A DNA stretch of 64,000 nt from NCBI GenBank assembly GCA_048270225.1, contig JBLWTG010000005.1, positions 124,001-188,000 of the forward strand. Reading direction: 5' to 3'. The DNA comes from Allopusillimonas sp048270225 (GTDB lineage: Bacteria; Pseudomonadota; Gammaproteobacteria; Burkholderiales; Burkholderiaceae_B). The notes under the pieces are model-generated. The model saw only the letters and a list, made by a program, of their open reading frames with translations, was not told where the DNA came from and did not search any database. Shown piece after piece: positions 16,152 to 24,353 of the stretch. Within the stretch, counting starts at the first letter, position 1; every line of letters begins with the position of its first letter. The position numbers and the translations under genes were made by a program.

Positions 16152-17816
16152 ATGACCAAATACGTATTTGTCACGGGAGGAGTCGTCTCCTCCCTGGGTA
16201 AGGGCATAGCCGCTGCTTCCCTGGCTGCCATTCTCGAGTCGCGGGGCCTGCGTGTCACCATGCTCAAGCTGGATCCCTATATCAACGTCGATCCGGGCAC
16301 CATGAGCCCCTTTCAGCATGGCGAGGTTTTCGTTACTGAAGACGGCGCTGAAACCGATCTGGACCTCGGCCACTACGAGCGCTTCATCTCCACCAAGATG
16401 CGCAAGGTCAATAACTTCACGACCGGCCAGATCTACGAATCGGTGCTGCGCAAGGAGCGCCGTGGCGACTACCTCGGCAAGACAGTCCAGGTCATTCCCC
16501 ATATCACCAATGAAATCCAGGATTTCATTGCGCGCGGCGCCAAATCCGCCTGGGATGGCGCAGCCGACGTCGCCATTGTCGAGATCGGCGGCACAGTGGG
16601 GGATATCGAATCCCTGCCGTTCCTGGAAGCGGTGCGGCAGATGAGTCTGCGCCTGGGGCGCAACAATGCGGCTTTCGTGCACCTGACGCTGGTGCCGTTC
16701 ATTGCTTCAGCGGGCGAACTCAAGACCAAGCCAACCCAGCATTCCGTCCAGAAGCTGCGCGAAATCGGCATTTATCCGAACGCACTGCTGTGCCGTGCCG
16801 ATCGGCCGGTGCCCGACGATGAGCGTGCCAAGATATCCCTGTTCTCGAATGTGCCGCTGGACGCGGTGATCTCGGTCTGGGATGCCGAGTCCATTTACCA
16901 GATTCCCGCCATGCTGCAGCGCCAGGGCCTGGACAATCTTGTGTGCGACGCGCTGGCGCTGTCGCCGCCGCCGGCCGATCTGTCCTTGTGGGAACGCCTG
17001 GTCGACGCCATTGATCACCCCGAGCATCAGGTGCGCATAGGCATGGTCGGCAAGTATGTCGATCTCACCGAGTCCTACAAGTCGTTGAGCGAAGCCTTGG
17101 TGCATGCGGGCATCCATACGCGCTCGCACGTGTCCATTGAATATCTTGATTCGGAGCAGATCGACGCCGAAGGCACCGACTGTCTGAAAAACCTGGACGC
17201 CATTCTGGTGCCTGGCGGTTTCGGCAAGCGCGGCACAGAAGGCAAGATCAAGGCCATACGCTACGCCCGCGAGCATGGTGTGCCTTACCTGGGCATCTGT
17301 CTGGGCATGCAGCTCGCAGTGGTCGAGTTCGCCCGCCATGTGGCGGGACTGGGCGGGGCCAATAGCACAGAGTTCGATCCTTCGGCCCCGCATCCCGTCG
17401 TGGCGCTGATTACCGAATGGCAGGACCGCGAGGGCCGCATCGAAAAGCGCGACCAGGCGTCGGACCTGGGCGGCACCATGCGCAAGGGTGCGCAGCGTTG
17501 CCCGGTCAAGGCCGAGTCGCGGGCCCACGAGATCTACGGCAGCGAAGTCAACGAACGCCATCGCCATCGCTACGAAGTCAACAACGTATATGTGTCTCGC
17601 CTTGAAGAGGCCGGCATGGTGATCAGCGCGCGTACGCCCACCGAAAACCTGCCCGAGATCATGGAGCTGCCTGATCATCCCTGGTTCATGGGCGTGCAGT
17701 TCCACCCGGAATTCACTTCCACCCCCCGGGATGGACATCCGCTGTTTTCCAGCTATATCCGCGCCGCCATCGCCTATCAGGCCACGCGCAAACAGGCCGC
17801 ATCGGCCAAGTCCTGA
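16152..17816 (+). CDS. pyrG: CTP synthase
   Basis: 554 residues, full length. It aminates UTP to CTP using glutamine and ATP. The N-terminal amidoligase begins MTKYVFVTGGVVSSLGKGIA with its P-loop, and the LDPYINVDPGTMSPFQHGEV block is conserved. The C-terminal class I glutaminase has the nucleophile in YLGICLGMQLAVVEF and the catalytic HPEF near residue 517. In most Burkholderiales pyrG is followed by kdsA and eno; here eno lies 6.5 kb away and kdsA is absent from the interval. Confidence 0.98.
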   Translation: MTKYVFVTGGVVSSLGKGIAAASLAAILESRGLRVTMLKLDPYINVDPGTMSPFQHGEVFVTEDGAETDLDLGHYERFISTKMRKVNNFTTGQIYESVLRKERRGDYLGKTVQVIPHITNEIQDFIARGAKSAWDGAADVAIVEIGGTVGDIESLPFLEAVRQMSLRLGRNNAAFVHLTLVPFIASAGELKTKPTQHSVQKLREIGIYPNALLCRADRPVPDDERAKISLFSNVPLDAVISVWDAESIYQIPAMLQRQGLDNLVCDALALSPPPADLSLWERLVDAIDHPEHQVRIGMVGKYVDLTESYKSLSEALVHAGIHTRSHVSIEYLDSEQIDAEGTDCLKNLDAILVPGGFGKRGTEGKIKAIRYAREHGVPYLGICLGMQLAVVEFARHVAGLGGANSTEFDPSAPHPVVALITEWQDREGRIEKRDQASDLGGTMRKGAQRCPVKAESRAHEIYGSEVNERHRHRYEVNNVYVSRLEEAGMVISARTPTENLPEIMELPDHPWFMGVQFHPEFTSTPRDGHPLFSSYIRAAIAYQATRKQAASAKS

Positions 17817-17858
17817 CGCAGGGCGCGAAGAAGAGGCCGTGCTCTTCTTCGCCTGCGT
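17816..17858 (+). terminator. Hairpin between pyrG and the convergent IclR gene
   Basis: An 11 bp stem (17825-17835 with 17842-17852, 6-nt loop) is extended by ACGCAG/CTGCGT (17816-17821 with 17853-17858) across a three-base bulge. It starts at the pyrG stop codon. The T-run is poor (only a T-rich arm), so it may act as a terminator for both convergent genes with help from Rho. Confidence 0.55.
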
Positions 17859-17873
17859 GCGCAGGGTGCTCTG

Positions 17874-18605
17874 CTAGGGCATCAGTCCGCTGAGTTGTCT
17901 GGCTGCTTGCACGGTAGGCGCAATGTGCCTGTCGTCATATCGATGCGCAGGGACAATCAGCGTGACTGCTGCAGCCAGGCTGCCATCCCGGTTAAAGACC
18001 GGTGCAGACACCCCACCCACTTCCGACATGCGGTCTCCATTTACTGCGTGATAGCCCTGTTTCCGGATTTTTTCGTACAGGGCGATGTCTTCGTTTTCGT
18101 ATCTGAGCGCCAGCCTTGGATCGAAGGCAATCAGCACCCGTCCTCCCGCGCCGCGATCAATAGGCAGCAGTTCGCCTGCCCGGACGTGATCGCGGATGGG
18201 ATTGGGCGAATCGACACGATACAGGCATAGCCTCACATCTCCCTGGCTGACGTGATAGGCCGCACTTTCTCCGGTTTCGGCGACAAGCCCGCGCAACACC
18301 GGCATGACGATATGTTCGAGAGAGAAGGAGGCGGCATAGAGACTGTTCAGGCGGGCGATTTCGGGCCCCAGTGCGTAATTTCCGTTATCCAGCTTCTGCA
18401 CCATGCCTGCATGTTCCAGCGAGGCAAGCATGCGCAGGGTCGTGCTTTTGTACAGCCCTGTGCGCGCGGCAAGTGCGGCCAGGCCGAGCGAGGCGTCTCC
18501 GTGCCTGAATGCTGCGAGAAGACTGAGGGCGCGGTCCACGGCAGCAACGCCGCCCGGCGCGCCCGATGTGTCCGATACAGAAGGATGGGCGGTTTTACGT
18601 GGCAT
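17874..18605 (-). CDS. IclR family transcriptional regulator
   Basis: 243 residues from the ATG at 18605-18603 (MPRKTAHPSVSDTSGAPGGV); a TTG three codons upstream is possible. The N-terminal winged helix covers about residues 22-85 (AAVDRALSLLAAFRHGDASL, then LYKSTTLRMLASLEHAGMVQ). The C-terminal effector domain includes PIDRGAGGRVLIAFDPR and ALRYEN. It diverges from the lyase/CoA-transferase/Bug operon, and the 112 bp between the two starts holds a 19 bp palindrome of the IclR-operator type overlapping a good promoter. Control of that operon by the imported acid or its CoA ester is the natural inference. Confidence 0.9.
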   Translation of the reverse strand: MPRKTAHPSVSDTSGAPGGVAAVDRALSLLAAFRHGDASLGLAALAARTGLYKSTTLRMLASLEHAGMVQKLDNGNYALGPEIARLNSLYAASFSLEHIVMPVLRGLVAETGESAAYHVSQGDVRLCLYRVDSPNPIRDHVRAGELLPIDRGAGGRVLIAFDPRLALRYENEDIALYEKIRKQGYHAVNGDRMSEVGGVSAPVFNRDGSLAAAVTLIVPAHRYDDRHIAPTVQAARQLSGLMP

Positions 18606-18642
18606 AGGTAACAAAGAGATAGCTTGACATACAGATCATCCA

Positions 18643-18671
18643 TTGACATGATACGTGTTATTAAATAGAAC
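18643..18671 (+). promoter_or_regulatory. Promoter of the lyase/CoA-transferase/Bug operon
   Basis: A consensus -35 TTGACA (18643-18648), exactly 17 bp spacing and a -10 TAGAAC (18666-18671, 4 of 6 matches) lie 47 bp before the lyase ATG. A second TTGACAT occurs at 18624-18630. The -10 lies within the palindromic operator at 18664-18682, so a bound regulator would compete with RNA polymerase. Confidence 0.55.
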
Positions 18672-18682
18672 GTCGTTCTATT
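18664..18682. promoter_or_regulatory. Palindromic IclR-type operator
   Basis: AATAGAACG-T-CGTTCTATT is a perfect 19 bp inverted repeat. A further half site ATAGAAC follows at 18685-18691, with an AGATA...TATCT repeat around it. Its place between a divergent IclR gene and the operon, and its resemblance in size and symmetry to known IclR-family boxes, make it the likely binding site. Confidence 0.65.
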
Positions 18683-18717
18683 AGATAGAACATATCTTGA
18701 ATAAGGTGATATTTCCC

Positions 18718-19653
18718 ATGCATGCTGCCGAGTCGGAAGTGCTGATCAGCGAGGTGGGCCCCCGCGATGGACTGCAATCCATCGATCGCAGCATGGCCAT
18801 CGAAGACAAATGCCGATGGATCGACGCGCTGGTGGCTGCTGGTCTGCGGGAGATCGAGGTTGGCTCTTTTGTGCCGCCCCGCCTGCTGCCTCAGATGGCT
18901 GACACTGGAGCGCTTGTCCCTTATGCGCTGCGGCATGCCGGGCTGGTGGTCATGGCATTGACGCCCAATCTGCGTGGCGCCCGGGCGGCGATCGAGGCGG
19001 GCGTACACAAGCTGACCATTCCTGTGTCTGCGAGCGAAGCGCATTCGATGGCCAATGTGCGCAAGACCTGCGGGCAAATGGTCGAAGAGGTCAGGGAAAT
19101 CGTTGCGCTGCGCAATGAGATCGCGCCGCAGGTGAAGATTGAGGCCGGTATTTCCACTGCGTTCGGGTGCACTTTGCAGGGGCGCGTCGACGAGGACGAC
19201 GTCATCCGTCTAGCCGAAAAGGTGGTGGCGGCGGGTGTCGACGAGTCGGGCCTGTCGGACACCACCGGCATGGCCAATCCTGCGCAGGTGCGCCGCCTGT
19301 TCCAGCGCCTGCGGTCGGCCGTGGGGGATAAGGCCGGCGCCGCCCACATGCACAACACGCGCGGGCTTGGGCTTGCCAACTGTCTGGCGGCCTATGAGGC
19401 CGGGGTTCGCACTTTTGATGCGTCGCTGGCAGGCCTGGGGGGATGCCCCTACGCACCGGGGGCGTCGGGAAATGTCGTGACGGAAGACCTGGTGTTCATG
19501 TTCGAGGCAATGGGGGTGTCCACCGGCGTGGATCTGGATCTGCTGCTGGCGGCTCGCGGGCCCCTGGTGCAGGGTCTGCCGGGTGAGCCGCTGTATGGCA
19601 TGCTGGCGGAGGCGGGTCTGCCCAAGGGCTTCAGGCCCGGGGTCCAGGCATGA
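18718..19653 (+). CDS. Hydroxymethylglutaryl-CoA lyase-like enzyme (DRE-TIM)
   Basis: 311 residues from the ATG at 18718, with AAGGTGA ten bases upstream; a TTG seven codons earlier is less likely. The catalytic barrel begins LISEVGPRDGLQSIDRSMAI with the metal/Arg-binding RDGLQ motif. It continues with VGSFVPPRLLPQMAD, has HMHNTRG for metal binding, and ends with the lyase signature LAGLGGCPYAPGASGNV containing the active-site Cys. It would cleave a 3-hydroxy-acyl-CoA such as HMG-CoA to acetyl-CoA and a keto product. The next gene, with an ATGA overlap, is a family III CoA-transferase. The pair may therefore activate and cleave a branched hydroxy-dicarboxylate rather than serve leucine breakdown. 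The true substrate is open. Confidence 0.85.
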   Translation: MHAAESEVLISEVGPRDGLQSIDRSMAIEDKCRWIDALVAAGLREIEVGSFVPPRLLPQMADTGALVPYALRHAGLVVMALTPNLRGARAAIEAGVHKLTIPVSASEAHSMANVRKTCGQMVEEVREIVALRNEIAPQVKIEAGISTAFGCTLQGRVDEDDVIRLAEKVVAAGVDESGLSDTTGMANPAQVRRLFQRLRSAVGDKAGAAHMHNTRGLGLANCLAAYEAGVRTFDASLAGLGGCPYAPGASGNVVTEDLVFMFEAMGVSTGVDLDLLLAARGPLVQGLPGEPLYGMLAEAGLPKGFRPGVQA

Positions 19654-20900
19654 GTGCGGTGGGCAGCGAGACGGAACTGCCGCTGACCGGCATCCGCGTG
19701 ATTGAGTTTTCCCACATGGTCATGGGGCCGACCTGCGGCATGATTCTGGCCGATCTCGGCGCCGAGGTGATCAAGATCGAGCCCATTGACGGCGACAGCA
19801 CGCGTCGGCTGATTGGCTCGGGCGCGGGGTTCTTCCCCATGTTCAACCGTAACAAGAAAAGCCTGGCGGTGGACGTCAGGAGCGTCCGGGGCCGGGAGAT
19901 TGTGCTCAGGCTGGCGGCTGGAGCGGATGTCTTCAGCGAGAATTTCAAGCATGGAACCATGAATCGCCTGGGTTTTGGCCATGAGGTACTGTCTGCCCTG
20001 AATCCCGGCCTGATCCATGTTTCTCATAAGGGTTTTCTGGCCGGGCCTTATGCGCATCGCACGGCACTGGACGAAGTGGTGCAGATGATGGGCGGCCTGG
20101 CGTATATGACCGGTCCGGAAGGACGGCCGCTCAGGGCGGGCGCCAGCGTGAACGACATCATGGGCGGAATGTTCGGCGCGATCGGTGTGCTGGCTGCCTT
20201 GCAGCAGCGCGCGCGCAGCGGGCATGGTCAGCAGGTGCAGAGCGCCCTGTTCGAAAACAATGTGCTGCTGATGGCGCAGCACATGATGCAGTTCGCGGTC
20301 ACAGGTAACGCTGCGGCGCCCATGCCTAGCCGGGTCAGCGCCTGGGCGGTGTACGACGTATTTACGGTGGACGGCGGGGGGCAGGTGTTCCTGGCTGCCG
20401 TCAGCGACACGCAATGGAAGCTCTTGTGCGACGAGTTTGCCTTTGACGACCTGCTTGCCGATGCCCGGCTGTCGAGCAACAACGACAGGGTCCGCGCGCG
20501 CGAATGGTTGATGCCTGTGCTGCGGGAGCGCCTGGGGCGCTTCAGTGTGGAGGAATTGAGCCGACGGTTCGAGCAGCGAGGCCTGCCTTATGCACCCATC
20601 ACGCGTCCGCAGGATTTGCTTGACGACGCTCACCTGCTTGAAACCGGCGGCCTTGCGCAGGTGGATATTCCGCCCGACGCCAACGGCAGCGGTCGGCCTG
20701 TCCACACACGCGTGCCCTTGCTGCCACTGACGCTTGATGGCAAACGCCTGCCGCTGCGCAGTGCGCCGCCGGCGCTGGGTGCGGACACCACGGCGCTGCT
20801 TGGCGAGCTTGGCTACGCCGCCCAGGAAATCCACGCTTTGTGTGCGGACGGCGTGGTTGCCGGGCCGTCAGAAAGCCGGCAGCGGGGCATATCACGCTAA
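19650..20900 (+). CDS. Family III CoA-transferase (CaiB/BaiF)
   Basis: 416 residues. The N-terminal LTGIRVIEFSHMVMGPTCGM, with ILADLGAEVIKIEPIDGD, is the CaiB/BaiF signature. SENFKHGTMNRLGFG and HRTALDEVVQMMGGLAYMTG place the catalytic Asp region. It transfers CoA between organic acids in the cytoplasm. Translation is coupled to the HMG-CoA-lyase-like gene (ATGA), and a Bug receptor gene follows 84 bp later. A likely job is to activate the acid that the receptor captures, so that the lyase can split it. Similar genes serve carnitine, oxalate, mesaconate, citramalate and itaconate pathways; which applies is unknown. Confidence 0.9.
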   Translation: MSAVGSETELPLTGIRVIEFSHMVMGPTCGMILADLGAEVIKIEPIDGDSTRRLIGSGAGFFPMFNRNKKSLAVDVRSVRGREIVLRLAAGADVFSENFKHGTMNRLGFGHEVLSALNPGLIHVSHKGFLAGPYAHRTALDEVVQMMGGLAYMTGPEGRPLRAGASVNDIMGGMFGAIGVLAALQQRARSGHGQQVQSALFENNVLLMAQHMMQFAVTGNAAAPMPSRVSAWAVYDVFTVDGGGQVFLAAVSDTQWKLLCDEFAFDDLLADARLSSNNDRVRAREWLMPVLRERLGRFSVEELSRRFEQRGLPYAPITRPQDLLDDAHLLETGGLAQVDIPPDANGSGRPVHTRVPLLPLTLDGKRLPLRSAPPALGADTTALLGELGYAAQEIHALCADGVVAGPSESRQRGISR

Positions 20901-20984
20901 GACCCTATTGCCAAGATTGACCGGCCCTTGCTGCAGGCAAAGGACCAATTCCAAAAGCAATTCAATATCTATAAAGGAGACTCC

Positions 20985-21959
20985 ATGAAACGCTGGCATT
21001 CCGCCTTGATTTCAATCGTAGCGGCGACGGTGTTGGCACCGGCGGCAGCGCAGGCTGCCTGGCCGGATCAGCCGATACGCGTCATCGTCCCTTACACCCC
21101 AGGGGGAGGCACTGACACGGTGACGCGTACGCTGCTGGAGAAAATCACGCGCGACACCCACTGGAATATGGTTGTAGAAAACAAGCCTGGCGCAGGCGGC
21201 AACATAGGCATGAATACCGTGGCCAAGGCGCAACCCGACGGCTACATGATCGGGATGGGGCAAACAGCCAATCTGGCGATCAACCCGGTGGTATTGCCCA
21301 GCATGCCTTTTGACGCCGTCAAGGATTTTGCACCGGTAGCGGTGGTGGCAGAGGTTCCGTTGGTGTTGGTGGTGCGCACGGACTCGCCCTGGACGTCGCT
21401 GGACCAGGTCATCTCGGCGGCCCGGGCCAAGCCCGGCGAGCTGCGTCAGGCTGTTGCCGCCATGGGCACGGTGGGGCATCTGGTCGGGGAAATGTTTGCC
21501 AGCGAGATGGGAGCGAAATTCCTGGTCGTGCCCTACAAAGGCGCGGCCCCCGCGCTGAACGATCTGATCGGCGGGCAGACGGATTTGATGTTCTCCACGC
21601 CGCAGAGCGTTACCCAGCTTATCGCTTCGGGACGGCTGCGGGCGCTGGCGGTGACCTCCGGTCATCGTTTGGATGCCTTGCCCGATGTGCCCACCGTTTC
21701 GGAATCAGGTCCGGCATACAAAGGTTTTGAGGCGGTTGACTGGAAGGCGATTGTGGCGCCGGCAGGAACCCCGGCGCCAGTGGTCCAGCAGATAAATCAG
21801 GCGATCAATGCGGCGCTGAAGGATCCGGGTTTTCTGGAGCAACTGCATAACGAGGGCAGCAAGCCGGTCGGCGGTACGGTTCCTGAAACCGCCGACTATA
21901 TTCATCGCCAGCAGGAAAAATGGGCGGCGCTGATCAAGAAGGCGCATATCAAGTTCTGA
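20985..21959 (+). CDS. Bug/TctC family periplasmic solute-binding protein
   Basis: 324 residues from the ATG at 20985 with AAAGGAG directly upstream; the earlier in-frame ATG at 20928 lacks this. There is a signal peptide MKRWHSALISIVAATVLAPA...AQA. The mature start WPDQPIRVIVPYTPGGGTDT is diagnostic of the Bug family, and ENKPGAGGNIGMNTVAKAQP is the second conserved block. Bug receptors bind carboxylates for TctAB-type transporters, but most are orphans and no tctAB lies here. It is the last gene of the IclR-controlled operon and is followed by a clear terminator. The family is greatly expanded in Alcaligenaceae. Confidence 0.93.
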   Translation: MKRWHSALISIVAATVLAPAAAQAAWPDQPIRVIVPYTPGGGTDTVTRTLLEKITRDTHWNMVVENKPGAGGNIGMNTVAKAQPDGYMIGMGQTANLAINPVVLPSMPFDAVKDFAPVAVVAEVPLVLVVRTDSPWTSLDQVISAARAKPGELRQAVAAMGTVGHLVGEMFASEMGAKFLVVPYKGAAPALNDLIGGQTDLMFSTPQSVTQLIASGRLRALAVTSGHRLDALPDVPTVSESGPAYKGFEAVDWKAIVAPAGTPAPVVQQINQAINAALKDPGFLEQLHNEGSKPVGGTVPETADYIHRQQEKWAALIKKAHIKF

Positions 21960-22012
21960 GGGGTAGGGGCGGGCGACCTGGCGTCGACCCCGGCCTGATT
22001 CTTCCGTATCGG

Positions 22013-22050
22013 CAACAGGCCTGCGCATGCTGCGCAGGCCTGTTGTTTTT
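22013..22050 (+). terminator. Intrinsic terminator after the Bug gene
   Basis: A perfect 15 bp stem (22013-22027 with 22031-22045) with a TGC loop is followed by five Ts. Very strong; it closes the lyase-CoA-transferase-Bug operon. Confidence 0.9.
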
Positions 22051-22136
22051 CCGGTTTTTGCTGCACTGCGATTGCCTGACCTTTGTGCACACGATAAACT
22101 GTTGATAAGTCAATAATTGATCAATCCAGGAATTTC

Positions 22137-23780
22137 ATGGCTGTCACGCCTGCCCAGCAAAATGCCGAGTCCGGCCGGTCCGATCCGGGCCGGGTGCTGA
22201 CTGTCCGGCAGTCGCTGCTGGCGATGCTGGGCTTGTGTTTTGTGACCATGATGGTGGCGGTCGACCAGACGGTGGTCGGCACAGCCTTGCCTACCGTGGT
22301 CGCCGAGCTGAACGGTTTCGAATACTACGCCTGGGTGGCGACGGCTTATTTGCTGGCGTCGGTCATTACCGTGCCTATTTTCGGTCGCCTGGGTGATTAT
22401 TACGGACGCAAGCCTTTTGTCGTGGCGTCGGTCATAGTTTTTATCTGCGCCTCTGTGTTTTGCGGACTATCCAATTCCATGTTCCAGCTTGTGCTGGCGC
22501 GTGCGCTGCAGGGCGTGGGCGGCGGCATGCTGGTGGGAACGGCCTTTGCCTGTGTCCCGGACCTTTTCCCTGATTCTCATACCCGGCTCCGCTGGCAGAT
22601 GCTGCTGTCGGCCGCATTCGGCATCGCCAACGGTTTCGGACCGACCCTGGGGGGGATTCTGACGCAGCAGGCGGGCTGGCGCGCCGTGTTCTTCGTGAAT
22701 CTGCCGCTGGGGCTGGTCAGCCTGTATTTTCTGTGGCGTTATCTGCCGCGCATACGCCAGATCAAAGTGGACAACGTCCGGCTTGACTGGCCGGGCGCCA
22801 TTCTGCTGGCGCTTGGGTTGGGCAGCCTGCAGTTTTTTGTGCAGTTTCTGCCTCAGCACGGCGCCAGTATGGGCATGTTTCTGCTTGGCGGCCTGACGGT
22901 GCTGATTTTTGCCGGGCTTTATGCCTGGGAAAAAAGATGCCCGCATCCGCTGTTGCCGCTGGAGATGTTCCGCAACAAGAGCCTGGCCGCGCTGTTCTGC
23001 CTGTCGCTCTTTATCGGCTTTATCATGTTCGCCCTGTTGTTTTATATCCCATTGCTGTTGCAGGGCGGTTTCGGCCTGTCTCCGCAGGAGGTTGGGCTGC
23101 TCATTACTCCCATGGTGGTGTGCGTGACGCTGGGCAGTGTGACCAATGCGCGGATTATTGTGAGGCTGTCGCGCCCGAACCACATGCTGTACGCCGGGTA
23201 TGCGCTGCTGGTGCTGGCGAGCATAGGCATGGCGCTCATGGATCGCGGGACCAGTCGCGCGCTGGTGTTCGTGTACATGATCATGGCCGGGTTCGGCCTG
23301 GGTTTTGTCATGCCTAACCTGACCGTATTCGCGCAGGAGACGGCCGGGCGTTCTCTGCTGGGCATTTCCACTGCCATGCTGCAGTCTGTCAGGATGATAG
23401 GCGGCATGCTGGGCACGGCCATCGTGGGCGCGCTGGTGGGCCATTACTATGTTGTCGGGGTTCAGCGGGCTGTGCCAGAGGGGCGCGGCACAACATGGCT
23501 GGCGCTGTTGCAGGATCCCCAGGTACTGGTCAATCACGCCGTTCAGAGCGATTTCATGGCAACACTGCAGCGCGTGGGCCTGTACGGGGGCGGCTTCATC
23601 GAGCAGGCCCGGGCATCGCTGGTCGATGCCGTGCATATGGGGCTCGCGTCGGTGCTGCTGATTGCGTTTATCGGGCTGTGCTGGGTGTATCGCGTGCCGA
23701 CGGTCCATTTGTCGCGCGTGGCCGCCACGTCGGCGTCAGCCGCTGTTACAAAAAAAACACGGGAGGGGAAAGATGGGTGA
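22137..23780 (+). CDS. MFS drug efflux transporter, DHA2 family (14 TM)
   Basis: 547 residues with about 14 membrane segments, the EmrB/QacA class. MVAVDQTVVGTALPTVVAEL is the family motif in TM1. GRLGDYYGRKPFVVASVIVF is MFS motif A between TM2 and TM3. ARALQGVGGGMLVGTAFACV is motif B, with its conserved Arg. It would export hydrophobic drugs by proton antiport across the inner membrane. An AGGAA ribosome binding site precedes the ATG. The last eight bases overlap a MarR regulator gene, so the pump and its probable regulator are co-translated. No membrane-fusion partner is encoded here. Confidence 0.92.
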   Translation: MAVTPAQQNAESGRSDPGRVLTVRQSLLAMLGLCFVTMMVAVDQTVVGTALPTVVAELNGFEYYAWVATAYLLASVITVPIFGRLGDYYGRKPFVVASVIVFICASVFCGLSNSMFQLVLARALQGVGGGMLVGTAFACVPDLFPDSHTRLRWQMLLSAAFGIANGFGPTLGGILTQQAGWRAVFFVNLPLGLVSLYFLWRYLPRIRQIKVDNVRLDWPGAILLALGLGSLQFFVQFLPQHGASMGMFLLGGLTVLIFAGLYAWEKRCPHPLLPLEMFRNKSLAALFCLSLFIGFIMFALLFYIPLLLQGGFGLSPQEVGLLITPMVVCVTLGSVTNARIIVRLSRPNHMLYAGYALLVLASIGMALMDRGTSRALVFVYMIMAGFGLGFVMPNLTVFAQETAGRSLLGISTAMLQSVRMIGGMLGTAIVGALVGHYYVVGVQRAVPEGRGTTWLALLQDPQVLVNHAVQSDFMATLQRVGLYGGGFIEQARASLVDAVHMGLASVLLIAFIGLCWVYRVPTVHLSRVAATSASAAVTKKTREGKDG

Positions 23781-24201
23781 CGCTCCCCAGATCGTGGCCA
23801 TCCAGCAGTTGGGGCGCACTTACCGCGCCGTGATGGCGGCCTTCGAGGTCAGCATCGGCTATTCGCTGCCGCGCTGGCGCATTCTGCTCACCTTGTACCA
23901 GTCCGGCGCCAGCTCGCAAAAGCAGCTTGCCTGCATGCTGCGCGTGGATCCGGCGGCATTGACCCGGCAGATCAAGGCGATTGAGCAGGAAGGCGTGATT
24001 GAGCGGCATGCCGATGCGGAGGACAACCGGCTGACCAACGTGGCGCTGACCGAGGCCGGGCGCAGGCGGGTGGAAGCGGCGCTGCCGCTGCGTACGGCGT
24101 TCATCGAACGGGCTTTTGCTGATTTTTCCCCCGAGCAGGCGCAGGCGCTGACCGATCTGCTCCATACCCTGGAATTGCGCATGCGAGAACCCTTGTCCTA
24201 A
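23773..24201 (+). CDS. MarR family transcriptional regulator
   Basis: 142 residues from the ATG at 23773, preceded by GGGAGGGGAAAG and overlapping the pump stop by eight bases; the longer open frame upstream lies inside the pump gene and is rejected. The winged-helix region shows WRILLTLYQSGASSQKQLAC, then LRVDPAALTRQIKAIEQEGV and the wing DAEDNRLTNVALTEAG, the MarR D-x-R-like motif. It would bind its own operon promoter and release it with a phenolic or drug ligand. Here the regulator follows rather than precedes its target, so the operator is expected before 22137. Confidence 0.88.
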   Translation: MGDAPQIVAIQQLGRTYRAVMAAFEVSIGYSLPRWRILLTLYQSGASSQKQLACMLRVDPAALTRQIKAIEQEGVIERHADAEDNRLTNVALTEAGRRRVEAALPLRTAFIERAFADFSPEQAQALTDLLHTLELRMREPLS

Positions 24202-24353
24202 AATGTCCAATATTCTATGCACGGTATAAGCTGCCTGGCCGCTGGCGCAGGTACAATCGGGCGTTCAGGCTTGTCATGACCCGTGCGGCGCGGGCCAGAC
24301 GGGCTGATTCTCAGGCCCATTTCCCATACATTCAGGCAGGATAGTCAAATATT

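Noticed and set aside
17874..24201. The pyrG-eno interval as a mobile element or genomic island
   Set aside because: No integrase, transposase, tRNA, terminal repeats or obvious base composition shift is visible at its edges.
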